DNA from: Acorus gramineus
Lineage: Eukaryota; Streptophyta; Magnoliopsida; Acorales; Acoraceae
DNA length: 64,000 nucleotides
Assembly: GCA_030737835.1 (NCBI GenBank)
Contig: CM060854.1
Coordinates: 12,917,547 to 12,981,546 of the forward strand
Direction: 5' to 3'
Part shown: piece after piece, positions 1 through 9,949 of the stretch
Layout: each line of letters opens with the position of its first letter
Position numbering within the stretch: the first letter of the stretch is position 1
Position numbers and translations under genes: made by a program
The notes under the pieces: model-generated
Database searches by the model: none
What the model saw: only the letters and a program-made list of their open reading frames with translations
What the model was told of the DNA's origin: nothing

Positions 1-11
1 TGCACAATTTT

Positions 12-332
12 GTGAAAAACTGTTATGTGGACAACATGTCAAATGAGCAAATGTGGAGGCATCATGACTTGCACTCTAAATTTATATCAATCGCTGATGT
101 TGCTGTTGTCTCTCCTGAAATGTTTGAATTGTGCAAAAAGCATCTTGATGTTTTGTATAATGACTTGACGAAACAAGTTACTGATCACAATGACTGTAGT
201 ATTGGTGATGAGCAGATTCCATATCCAATTGTTCACTCGCCTTTTAAGGTTCGAAGTAAAGGACGACCACCATCAAGAAGAAATGCACCCAAGGTTTACA
301 AGCCGAGGAATAAGAAAGCAAAAATACCTTAA
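12..332 (+). CDS. C-terminal end of a FAR1-related / MULE transposase-like protein (5' part outside or missing)
   Basis: The reading frame runs from the window edge to a stop at 330-332. The C-terminal motif around VRSKGRPPSRR, preceded by SPFKV, followed by a basic tail (RNKKAKIP), is the typical ending of FAR1-RELATED SEQUENCE proteins and of the MULE transposases they came from. The catalytic and zinc-finger parts would lie to the left of the window, so whether the gene is intact cannot be judged. The ATG at 12 is only the first in the visible piece and is unlikely to be the true start. It converges on the ULP1-like gene, as in autonomous Kaonashi-type MULEs. FAR1-family identity is from the tail only. 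Confidence 0.6.
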   Translation: MKNCYVDNMSNEQMWRHHDLHSKFISIADVAVVSPEMFELCKKHLDVLYNDLTKQVTDHNDCSIGDEQIPYPIVHSPFKVRSKGRPPSRRNAPKVYKPRNKKAKIP

Positions 333-1179
333 GGATCTAATATTTTTTAGAAGGTTAGAGAGGGCCTTTTTTTGTACTACACATTTGATGTCATAATGTG
401 TTATTTCAATGTGTTTGTGGAATTCATTTGACATTGTCATTATGTTTGATGTTATCAGTTTTACTTGGTTCATCTTATACACTGATTACAATTTTGCAGA
501 TACACATAATATTGACCAAACACATCATAAATTCATATATGAATCACTAGTGTTTTGCAATTTATACAGGTTTTAAGATACACTTTCACATTCAGATACA
601 CCACAATAGTTATTTGACAGGTTTTCAGGTAGTACCAATTATGATCTACTATGCTGGAGAAGCAGCTAAGCTTATATGATTCATTTATAATAAAAATTTC
701 ATATACACCATGACATTCAGATACATCTATCACGGTATCACATCAAACTCAGATATGAATCACCACTGTTTTGCAATTTATACAGATTTTAAGATACACA
801 TTGCACATTCAGATACACCTCAATAGTTATAATCTGCCATGCTAGAGAAGCAGACAATTATATTTGATTCATATTGAATTAAGATACATAATAAAAAGTC
901 CCACATAAACATCACAATAGGCAAAATACATTCCACATACAATTGACATTGATTTGCGATTCACATAGATGTCTAATACAAATTTCAGATACACCATCAA
1001 TTTCAGATACATCTATCACTGTATCAAATACAATGTTAAACACAGAACCAAAACCAATCAGTTTTACATCAAAATTCAACAATACATTGAATACAGAATT
1101 TCGTATCCAAAAATCAACCAAAAGCTATGTTAATAAGACCTAAATTGTTCTACATGAACAAACACCATTCCTTTGCTGA
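333..1179. other. Convergent spacer of MULE-A, rich in AGATACA motifs
   Basis: No gene is seen. The AT-rich spacer between the two convergent MULE genes contains many copies of a short motif, AGATACA or CAGATACACC, for example in 573-600, 713-730, 790-820 and 983-1012. The stretches 539-600 and 752-830 are diverged direct repeats of each other (both read ...AATCACTA/C..TGTTTTGCAATTTATACAG). Confidence 0.6.
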
Positions 1180-1890
1180 TCAAGGCTTCATATACATTTG
1201 TCTGACCATGTGATCTTCATCTGTATACGCATGGTGCTTGTCATTCAGAAATTTATGCATAATGTGTGCTCTTATTGGTCTGCACTTTTTCCTATCCATC
1301 TGATGCGTTGTCACTTCCTCGTTTGCAGCATATTGTTTCATGATGTTTAGGATGACTGGACCACAATCCATCCTGGGAATAAAACAACTTATATTACGAT
1401 ACAGATAATAAACTTAATGTTGAGCATTTATATTGAATTTCACTTACGACATTTGATCTTGCTGCGGTGCATCTGCCACTGAGATGATTTTGCCACCTTT
1501 GTTGGCACTGAAATGTTTCTCAAACTCTTCCCTCTGTATAAATTCCAGATACACAGAAAAGACATGTGTGATACACTTTTTCATGATCATATGATAGTTA
1601 GTTAAACTATGCAAAGTTTGATGAAATGTTACCAATTTTGAGACCAATTGTAAATGGATGTTATCTTCTGTTTCAACAATTGGAAGGAGTGAATTATAAT
1701 GTCTCCACACGTTTTCAGAAACGTCATACACCGCTAACGTCCAATGGCCATGGTTGTGGAGCGGAAAGTGTATGTATCTGTGGAAGTTGAGATCCACCTT
1801 CTTGTTCACTAGGGCATCAAACAAATGCTCCTGGTTTTGATTTAAAAGTAACTGGGATACGTTGGCAAATGCAAAATAAGATGAGTCCAC
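1180..1890 (-). pseudogene. ULP1 (C48) protease domain of the MULE-A gene
   Basis: Two exons hold the catalytic core. The first (1444-1890) has IHFPLHNHGHWTLAVYDV, with the HW pair of the C48 active-site histidine, then HYNSL where most family members have YDSL. The second (1180-1371) has MDCGPVILNIMKQYA, the DCG block with the nucleophile cysteine, followed by a typical helical end. The spacing His - Asx - Cys is as in SUMO proteases. The Asp position reads Asn here, which may reduce activity. The exons are joined by a short intron around 1372-1443 with a plausible donor at 1440-1446. Cleavage of SUMO-like proteins is only inferred from the family. Confidence 0.72.
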
Positions 1891-2006
1891 GTCAATTGAT
1901 TTATCTCCTTGCTCAGCATATAAAATCTCCGTGTATGCATCAATGACCTAGGCAATCATAATGTTTTTGTGGAGAGTTAGATGATCATTTTCAATTTCAT
2001 ATTTTC

Positions 2007-2028
2007 TTAAGATACAGCTGTATCTTAA
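2007..2028. repeat. Perfect 22-bp palindrome around GATACAGCTGTATC (first of a dispersed set)
   Basis: The site is a perfect palindrome with centre AGCT. An identical copy lies at 2212-2233. Related palindromes are at 3573-3588, 3759-3780, 3861-3877 and 8643-8664 in MULE-A, and at 24424-24437 and 24633-24646 in the third MULE. Half-sites (CAGATACA) are scattered through the noncoding parts of these elements. Confidence 0.8.
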
Positions 2029-2319
2029 AAAAATATTTCAGATCCATATACTAAATTACACTATATTTAGCTGATGATACATACATTGCTTGGGACTTTC
2101 TTCTTCTGAAATTGCCCTCATGTCTTCATAATGCACCACACCAATATATTGCTCCACTGCATTAAATGAAAAGCACATGATTGTTGATTATAACAGCCAT
2201 ATACCTTTTTCTTAAGATACAGCTGTATCTTAAAAAAGCTACTAATGAATTCACTTTTCAACTGAGCAATTGCATAAAAATATGAATCAGGCAAGCATGA
2301 TTTATTAACAGTTTGTCCA

Positions 2320-2960
2320 TTACCTTCCTTCTGTGAGTGTCACAATGTGTTTCAGTTTTTCTAAGTCTTGTATGTCCATGAGCTTGGCAACAGCAGTTTT
2401 GGGAACGCTGTATCTGAATTTTTTGGGTTTCGCTTGCTGTTTGTTTTCCCTCTCAATGTTTTTCCTCTTTCGACCCCTAGCTTTGTTCGATGAATCAAAT
2501 GTATATTTGAACTCAGGGTTCTTTGTGCTCTTTCGCTGTTCAGTTTTGATATTTGAAATCATAGATCGATTGTTGTTTTTCTGTCCAGCAATTGTCTGAC
2601 AGGTCCATGCACGGGCGACAAGATTTGTAAGGGAACTATCTGAAGAGGACTTTCAGTGTTTGATCCTTTAAATTTTTGCATATCAGCAATTATTTCATCC
2701 CTTTGTTTGATCTCTGCTTGTAGGGATTCATTTTCTTTTTCCAAACTGACTTGTTGTGTGATGTTATGGATTGTGGCATCCAGTTGGAATTCCTCAATCT
2801 GCTTATGCTGTTCATCAATTTTTTTTCTTTAGCATCTCGACAGCTTCTTTTGCTGCTTCAATTTCTGCATCTTTCAGTTTAACTTTCTCCATCAGTAGCT
2901 TAACACGGTCCTCCAAAATTTGGATGTCATCAATTTTTTTTGTCTATTTATGAGGAGAGC
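2320..2960 (-). pseudogene. Basic linker and coiled-coil segment of the ULP1-like gene
   Basis: On the minus strand, 2960-2559 encodes heptad-rich sequence (ILEDRVKLLMEKVKLKD... and EKENESLQAEIKQRDEII), a coiled coil of roughly 120 residues. It is broken by a frame change in the homopolymer at 2820-2827. It is followed by a lysine/arginine-rich segment (SSNKARGRKRKNIEREN) at 2320-2562 that looks like a nuclear-localisation-type stretch. Position upstream of the protease domain fits MULE ULP genes. No enzymatic motif is present here. Confidence 0.5.
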
Positions 2961-4307
2961 TTCTGCCACCCCTCCCGCCACTCAATAGATTGTCTTTCCA
3001 TCTCTTTCGTTTTGCAACAGGTTTACATTTTCCTCCTCCATATCTGCCAACCAATTTTGTAATTCAGCCAACAGACTTGCATGGTCTTCATCATCCACTG
3101 GTGATTGATTTCCACTACCTCTTTCATTTTCTTCATCTGTTTCCTCCTCATTGTCTTGAACAGAATCAGTGTGAGTTTCAGCATCATCCTCATCATCTTC
3201 TATTTCTGATTGGGCCCGAGAAGGAGTCTTATTGCCAAGTTATTTTAATTCGTTTAAACTGTAGCTGAGCTCCTCAATGATCACCTGCAGCAGTCATTAA
3301 ATATCAGTCATCAGTTATACATAAAATCCACTCTACAATTAAGATACATCAACCTAAAATCTTGCTCTTTAAGCGACAACTACCTTAAATGAATAATACT
3401 ATACATATACATAGTGATTTGTAAATTAGAGCTGTATTTGACAAAGAAAATAATATAATTTTGATAAGGTAAGAGATGATCTTTTCGAAGAATGCCAATA
3501 TTTATTTGTTAAGATACTGTAGCACTTCACAGTTCTTTAAAACAACAGTCATATATGCATTGTTACTTTTTCAGATACATATGTATCTTAAAAAGAAAAT
3601 CAGAAGAACTTAAACACCTATTCAGGTACACCTCTATAGAAAAAATCAATAATGTGAGTTCCAAAGTTAAGAGTCATAGTAATGTAATAGCCATTTTAAA
3701 TTTTTTAAAGACACAACAGTACTAAATGCAATCACATACATTTGTAAACCCAGAGATTTTAAGATACCTGTGTATCTTAAAAGATAAAATTAGCAGTATC
3801 AGAAAATGCTTATCAGACATACAGTTTATATTACTGATCAAACATAATCATTTTTTTATTAGATACAGATGTATCTGATAAGGTATATAATGTGAGGACT
3901 GCATGCAGTAAAGAAGGATATTCTAAGTACCTGATCTTTTTTAATTTTCTTGATTTTTGTTTTGGCCATGGCTTTATGCAGTTCACGTAGATCCCATTTT
4001 AAGAGCCATGGAAATTTGTTTGACTGTGATGGTTGAATTATGTGTGTTATATATGTGTCACTTTTAGCCTGCTGGTAACCGTTAGAGCGTTCTGGCAGTT
4101 TTTCGGTTTTTATCGGTTTTCGATCGGAACCGCAAATTTTTGGACTGTTAGCCATCGTCCTAAGCTAGAGGACTCCGATTGGAAATCTAACTGCATATTT
4201 GGTGTCCTGGTGCCATTTTAGGCCTCTCACGAAAATTTCATCGAATTCCGGTAACGTTCCCGAAATTTCGCAGTTCCGGGGCGTATCTGGGTTTTTAAGT
4301 GACTTGG

Positions 4308-4315
4308 TATAAATA
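4308..4315 (+). promoter_or_regulatory. TATA box of LTR-A1
   Basis: TATAAATA lies about 265 bp inside the LTR and is followed by a CT-rich stretch (4360-4395) like a plant initiator region. The same position has TATA-like motifs in other copies: 57871-57879 (+), about 22378-22385 (-) and about 62155-62166 (-). Confidence 0.7.
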
Positions 4316-4699
4316 GCGGGTGAGAAAATATCTTATGTCACTATTCATCATCCCTACCAAATCCCTCTCTCTCCTCCCTCTCTCTTTTTCTTCCATTAGA
4401 GGCCCTTAGACCCCTCAAACCCAAAAACCTAAAGCACGAGAAGTGTAGATCGGGTCCCGATCTACACTCCGGTGTTTTCAAATCCCTTTTCCGACGAGTC
4501 TAGCCACTCCAACCTCCTCTCTTTCTCCTCTGTTTTGGCCCGGTTCGAAGACCGTGGTAGATCGGGGCGTAAGAGGGCCTTTGAGAAAGGTTTCGGCGCG
4601 CGGAGAGCGTCCGGACTTCCCTTCCTCCCCTTGGTAAGCCCTATTTCCCCTCTTTTCTTGTTTAGATGGATGTTAGGAGGTGGGAAATGAGGTTGGGTG

Positions 4700-5850
4700 G
4701 TGGTCGGAGGCGGTGGGTGGCCGTCGGAGGGCAGGCGTGGTGGTCGGAGGCCGTGGGTGGCCGGTGGTGGTGAGTGGGTGCTCGGGTAGGGGAGCTAGGC
4801 TGCTCGGGTAGGTGAGGTAGCTGTCCCGGGAGCGCTGGCAGCAGGCGCAGCAGCGTGGGGCACCAGGTGGTCGGGCGTGCGCGCGGCGTGCGCTCGGGTG
4901 GTGCTGCAGGCGCTGGGCGTGCTGGTCGAGCGGCTGGAGCTGGGCGGCGGTGCTGGGGGTGATGGCCGTGAGGGCGGGGCGCGCGCGGGTGCTGCGCATG
5001 GGGCGCAGGGCACTCGGGCGTGCGGCAGGCAACAGGCGCACCAGTTGCCGGGCGCGCGAGGGCGTGCGCGCGGGCGCGCGCGCGGGCGTACGCTCGGGGG
5101 GTGCAGGGGGAGGCATGTGGGTAGGCAGGCTGTGGGCTGTGCGCGCGGGCAGGCCGGGCTGGCAGGCTGGGCGCGCAGGCGAGCAGGGCAGGAGGTGCTC
5201 GGGCATCAGGCGAGCAGTGCCGGGCGTGCAGGCGAACGGTGCTCGGGCCACTCGGCGACGCGTGCAGGCAGGCAACGCGGGCAGCAGCGTGGGCATGCTG
5301 GCAGGCGCGCCGGGCGCGTGCTGCCAGGCGCGCTGGGCGCGTGTTGCGCGTGCGTGCGCGTGGGCGCTGGGTGAGGGTCCCGGGTGTTGGGCGCTGAACG
5401 TCGGGTGCTGGGCCGCGGATACCGGGCGCTGGGCGGAGGCGCGGGCGTGCGCGGGGTGCAGTGGGTGCGAGCGGGTGGCGCGCGGGGTAGGTGCGCGCGG
5501 AGTGCGTGCGGATGGGGGGCTGGAGATGCGCGCGGGGTGCGCGCGGGGCGAGACGCTGCGCGCGGGGCGTGCGGGGTGCTCGCGGGCCAGCGATGGCGTG
5601 CGGGGTGTGCGCGGGCGGCTGCGCTGGGGCGCAGGGGGCGCGCGGTGCACACGGGAGGCTCGGCGGCGTGTCTCGGCGGCGGGCAGGGGCCCGGCAGTGC
5701 GCGGAGTGCGCGGGCCGAGGCCCGGCGGTGCGCGGAGTGCGCGGGCCGAGGCGCGGCGGTGCGCCCGGGCGGTCGGGTGGCCGTGCGGGTGGTTGCCGGC
5801 CGTGCGGGTGTTTGTCGGGATGCTCGGGCTAGCGTGCGTGCGGGTCGTAT
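4700..5850 (+). repeat. GC-rich, G-skewed block inside LTR-A1
   Basis: This stretch is mostly G and C with very few A or T, and the sense strand is G-rich (GCGCGGGGTGCGCG-type runs). It gives long open frames in several frames at once, which is expected from low stop-codon density and is not evidence of coding. It lies wholly between a conserved donor-like and acceptor-like site. Confidence 0.85.
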
Positions 5851-5951
5851 GCACGTTTGCCCGAGTGTTGGGAGATTAGTTGTGGGTTTATGTAAGTTCT
5901 TGTGTATTTTGTAGTATTTGTGGATTTTAACTCACCATATTGAATGTCTAT

Positions 5952-5999
5952 CTTGCAGATCTAGACGGGCGGTCGCGCGACGACCCAGATACTGGTGAG
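5952..5999 (+). other. Conserved acceptor - 36-nt block - donor in LTR-A1
   Basis: TCTTGCAG ends at 5958, then 36 nt (5959-5994), then GTGAGTGGGA. The same arrangement, with a block of 36 nt, is seen in the other LTR-A copies (one has 37) and in the diverged LTR-B at 48401-48436. A microexon is the simplest reading; an alternative is a short conserved peptide (…GRSRDDP…GEWDNP) read across the donor. Confidence 0.55.
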
Positions 6000-7655
6000 T
6001 GGGACAATCCAACCCAGTAGAGAGGCGTTATACGCACTTGGGCGTATACCGACCTCTCCTGGGGCGTCATGGATTATATTAACCTGTTGTAATATGTATT
6101 CCATGCTTGCATGATTTAAATGTAGAATGCATGCTACCCTAGACTTGTATGTTAGGGACTTGCACCCTTAGGATATGTGTATGAGCCATGCACCATGTCC
6201 CCTGTTTCATATTAGGAAACATCGGCCTATGTATGCGTCCTACTAGTTTATTTATTAAATTAAATGCTAGTGTATGTTAAATCGCATGCCTTAGGTAATA
6301 TTATCGGGAGGAGCCTTGCGAGGTCAACATTGAGACCCGTGGTAGGGTACTCCGTGTTCCTTGTTTGGTTGTCGGGGTGTCCTGTATCGGGAACTCACGC
6401 TGCCCTCCCAAGGTTTCCAGTCCCAATAATATTATAAGTAATGTTGTATGATTGGTATGATTATTAGCATGATTCGTGAATATTATAGGGGAGGGGCCTT
6501 GCGAGGACAGCGGTGAGACCCGTGTTAGGGTACTCCGTGTTCCTTGTTTGGTTGTCGGGGTATCCTGTATCGGGAACTCACGCCGCCCTCCCGAGTTTCT
6601 TTCCCCCAATGATATTCCAACATTGCTTTTGATTGTACTTATTCCCCGCATCTTGGATATGCGCCCTGGAGGAACTCTGAAGAGTTCATGACATTTGAGT
6701 GGTAGAGATGTGTTGTCGGCGGATCCGAGTGGATCATATGCGTATGGATAGGCTGTTCTGTTCCCTGCGTTGGATCCGGTAGAGGCTACCCCCAGCGTTA
6801 GAAAGGCCGTCCTTCGGAGGACCCACATCAGTAGGCACCTCCTGATTTGGTTTCGGACTGTGCTGAAGTTGTGGGTGGAGACCAAGCGGCCTACGGAGTG
6901 GAGGAGAGACTATCGGTGGACCAAGGGTGACCAACAGCCTAGTCAGTCCCAAAATCCTATGTCACCCGTGGTAGGGTGAGGGTGAGGGTGTAGTGGGTTG
7001 GCGATGAGCGACCTACTGGATTTGTGAATGGATGATTATCAGTCCCAATAGCCTATGTCACCCATTGATGGGTGAGGGTGAGGGTGTGGTGGTTCGGCGA
7101 AGTACGAACCACTGGATTATGTTGTTATGTCTTTGAGGATGGATAAATAATGGAATTGTGGTAAATATGGTCTGTGATGCATGGGTTGTGCTGTTCACTG
7201 AGCGTGTGGCTCACCCCTCGCATATGTTTTTCCCCAGTGGTCACTGAGCCTGAGCTAGAGCCGGAGCAGCAGTTGGAGCTTTCCGAGGGATTTCTTCAGT
7301 AGCGGAGCAGCGCCACGTTCCGCGAGTGCCAGAGGTTATCAGCATCCCTTCTTGTCTGTATGTATTTGATTTCCGTGCTTGGCCGTGTTTGTATATGTTC
7401 AGTTGTTACTATGTATATTGGCTCTCACAGGACATATGATTGTGTATCGGGTTTGTAATATGTTTTGAGTTATAGACTCAGTTTTAGCTTCCGCTATATT
7501 GTGTATATATTATGTCAGCCCTGTTTGATTTGTGTTGTCATTTTTATCTGTGGTTTTAGAGTATATATATTTGACCTCATGTGTAGGCTTCTGATATGAT
7601 ATATACACCTGCCGCGTCCCGGGGACGGCCGCCCTGGGGCGTGACAATGTGTGTT

Positions 7656-8588
7656 CACACAACCAATCCTGCATAAATGAAAATATTTGGTTAGTGAAGG
7701 AGTCATGGAATTGCATTTAAATGTAAAATGTTTACTTTAGATGGTTTCTCACCGGTAGTAACAACACACATCCTGCGACACTTAACGGAGTTGATGGATG
7801 CTTCTTTATGGACTGCATGAGAGTTTCCAATATTGAGGTGGACCACGCATAATCCTTGATCTTGCTTATGCCATCGACATAACTGAAATAATTCCAGCCC
7901 AGTGCTTGTCCACTATTTGTGTAAAAAAGACAGACAAATAGATACAGACAGCATAGTTTTGTGAAGTCTTCAAAATCTGTGTTTGTTTTGCCTTTGAATG
8001 CTTTCAGTAGCTGTTCTTTTACTTGTGGAGCATTCAGCCTCTTGACATTTTGAAATCTTCTTTGTACAAAAGATGTCTCTGGCTTCCCTCCAAAAGAAAC
8101 TTTGTGAAAATTACAGATTCTGTTCAGAAATTCAAGATACAGTACGATAAGTAAATTCTTTAAAATTTCAATTGAATATACTATATTAAAAAAATTTACC
8201 TTCGACTTTTTTTTTTCTGATTGTATCCAAATATCAGATCCACTTAATCTATTGTGATCTTTATTCTTTTTCCACCAATGTTGAAGCTGTCAGACTGGTA
8301 GGCAAACGACTAGATGATGGACAGTACATCATCATCATTTTTCTTTGTCTTGCTGTAATCATAGGACTTGTCAATGAAGGACTTGAATAGGTTCCAAAAC
8401 GGAGTTCTCTGTAGCAAGTCCAAATGCTTTTTGCTCAACTCCATTGTAGCGAACGTTTCAAAAATTCTATGAATTGTAGATCGGTATTGGGGATAGTACG
8501 CTTTGTTTCTTCTGGGTTTAGCAACTCTTTCTTTTGGAACTACAGAATTACACACATATTGATTCTTAGATGCAAAACAATCCATCAC
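7656..8588 (-). pseudogene. DUF1985-like N-terminal region of the ULP1-like gene
   Basis: The first piece (8310-8588) contains MELSKKHLDLLQRTPFW, the 'HLDLLQRTPFWNLF' type opening seen in plant transposon proteins with DUF1985. A second exon, about 8110 down to 7753, reads ...GGKPETSFVQRRFQNVKRLN ... and ends at a good donor (CTACCG|GTGAGA at 7752). It includes a DFxDF-like helix and a WSTSILETL block also usual for this domain. A third short exon starts after an acceptor (TTATGCAG) near 7691 and runs into the LTR insertion at 7646. DUF1985 has no assigned biochemical role; it marks ULP-bearing MULE proteins. Confidence 0.5.
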
Positions 8589-9949
8589 TATTCAATATAC
8601 TCTAAAATGCCTAATATGCTGTCATAGTATTACACTTTTTTTTTAAGATACAGGTGTATCTTAAACATGAATTCAACAGTTCCTAAAACAAATCTGCAGA
8701 TAGGCAAAAAACCTCTCAATCAGCAAGTGTATTTGTATAAACATGCATATCAGCTAGATCCCACACCAAAATATGCTATCAGATGTTTGCTATTTTCAGA
8801 TACACCAAAGGGATTTGCGATAAATGTTAAATCATTATTTGCTATATAAAATCAATATTTATAAGCTTCCATTGCATAGTTTTTGGTTTTCAGATACAAC
8901 TATCTGACATATTATCATTTTTACCATTTTGTTTTATTTAACAAATACTGTTATATTTCAGATACACCAAAGGGATTTAAATTAAAATTAATTTTTTTTT
9001 AGATACATAAATCTTAATGTGTGATAATAAATCATTGCACGGTATTTTGATTTTCAGATACAAGTGTCTGATATTACACGCTAATTGTATCATTCGATGC
9101 AGAATATGAATGGTGTGCACATGAAAACATAAAACATTTGTAGAATGTCAAATTTGTTATTTCTCAAATCAATATACACTGGTAAACGAAGAAAAAGCAT
9201 AAGACACAATATTGTCATATATGTCGAGATTATGATTATATAACAAATAACCATCAAACAGGATTTTCAGATACATGAATCTTAAATTCTCATATTACCA
9301 CTTTGAATTATGTGTTTAACTCTGCACATGTAATCGAAAATCTCATATTAACATATGTATTAGATGAATTTCAGACACACAGTATTAACGGATGAATTTC
9401 AGATGCACGGAAGGGAAATTTGAGAACTGAGACAGTTTCTTGATTGTATTCCACATTTGCAAGAAGTGCAAAAAATTAATCTAATGTTTATGTTTATGTC
9501 GAACAAAAAAAAAAAAAAAAACCAAGTAGGTATGGACGATTTGCAAAAAATGTAACCTTTGTTTTTCGCCATTGTCGACTATATTTTTTTTGGGGAAGAA
9601 GATCAGATCACTCCTGATCGCTGTTTCTTTTATCTTCTTCGTTCGCCTGATTTTGCCAAATTCTGAAATCGTTTGATACGCTCAAATCAGAAACCCTAGT
9701 TTGTTAGTTTTTTTTTAAAAAAATTATTATGGGTGGAAGGATTAATGACCCCTCGTGTTTTGGGATTCCGTAACAACAATTAATGGCGGTATGATCTAAT
9801 TGGAGTGAATTTTTAAAATCATGATAAGGGTAGTTGTGTAATTGGCTTTTTGGTGGTTAAAAAAAGTCAATCAAGGGACTAATAGGATTATGCCACCTAT
9901 TGGGGCTCAACAATGGGGCCTAATTTTTGGAGTCTGGATAGCAACACTG
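8589..9949 (-). promoter_or_regulatory. 5' flank of the ULP1-like gene and right terminal region of MULE-A
   Basis: No gene is seen. The stretch is AT-rich, with AGATACA motifs (8797-8804, 8890-8898, 8960-8968, 9056-9062, 9267-9274). It ends in the terminal region at about 9885-9949, whose reverse complement matches the starts of the MULEs at 11751 and 23902. Confidence 0.5.

Larger units (their letters stand above)
4040..7651 (+). mobile_element. Solo LTR-A1 of a large-LTR Ty3/gypsy element (LTR 4045-7646, with TSD)
   Basis: The LTR starts TGTTATATATGTG and ends GGGGCGTGACA, flanked by a perfect 5-bp target duplication ATGTG (4040-4044 and 7647-7651). It matches, in the opposite orientation, both LTRs of the element at 12821-22648. 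Inside are a TATA box (4308-4315), a donor-like GTAAGC at 4634, a very GC-rich block, an acceptor-like CTTGCAG at 5952-5958, a duplicated ~180-bp unit (about 6300-6600) and a TGAGGG-rich minisatellite (about 6960-7095). No internal region or second LTR is present, so it is the product of LTR-LTR recombination. It interrupts the ULP1-like gene. Confidence 0.93.
1180..8588 (-). pseudogene. ULP1-like cysteine protease gene of MULE-A, degenerate and split by a solo LTR
   Basis: Reading on the minus strand, the gene starts near 8588 with a DUF1985-like N-terminal region, continues through coiled-coil and basic segments, and ends in a ULP1 (peptidase C48) domain near 1180. The exons are separated by AT-rich introns. 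A solo LTR (4045-7646) lies between the segments ending in DWLCEH (about 7650-7690) and starting with IIQPSQSNKFPW (about 3995-4044); the LTR's 5-bp duplication is perfect, and these pieces do not rejoin in one open frame when it is taken out. A run of eight T at 2820-2827 (A on the coding strand) breaks the coiled-coil frame. Known relatives are the ULP-like genes carried by plant MULEs, whose role is uncertain. Exon limits are approximate. Confidence 0.65.
1..9949. mobile_element. MULE-A: Mutator-like element with transposase-like and ULP1-like genes (left end outside window)
   Basis: The stretch has a FAR1/MULE-transposase-like C-terminus at its left and a ULP1-like protease gene on the opposite strand, converging on it. 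Its right end (about 9885-9949), read on the minus strand, matches the left ends of two nearby elements at 11751 and 23902, which both have 9-bp target duplications; the shared core is CTACCTGGGCC-like followed by a GAGCCCCAATA block. This gene pair is known from Kaonashi-type (KI) MULEs of plants. The left terminus and the target duplication cannot be seen. A 3.6 kb solo LTR sits inside at 4045-7646. Confidence 0.72.

Noticed and set aside
4673-5854. 393-codon open frame on the minus strand, rich in Ala, Arg, Pro
   Set aside because: It lies in the GC-rich LTR block, where several frames on both strands stay open because stop codons are rare; composition is low complexity and no domain is visible.
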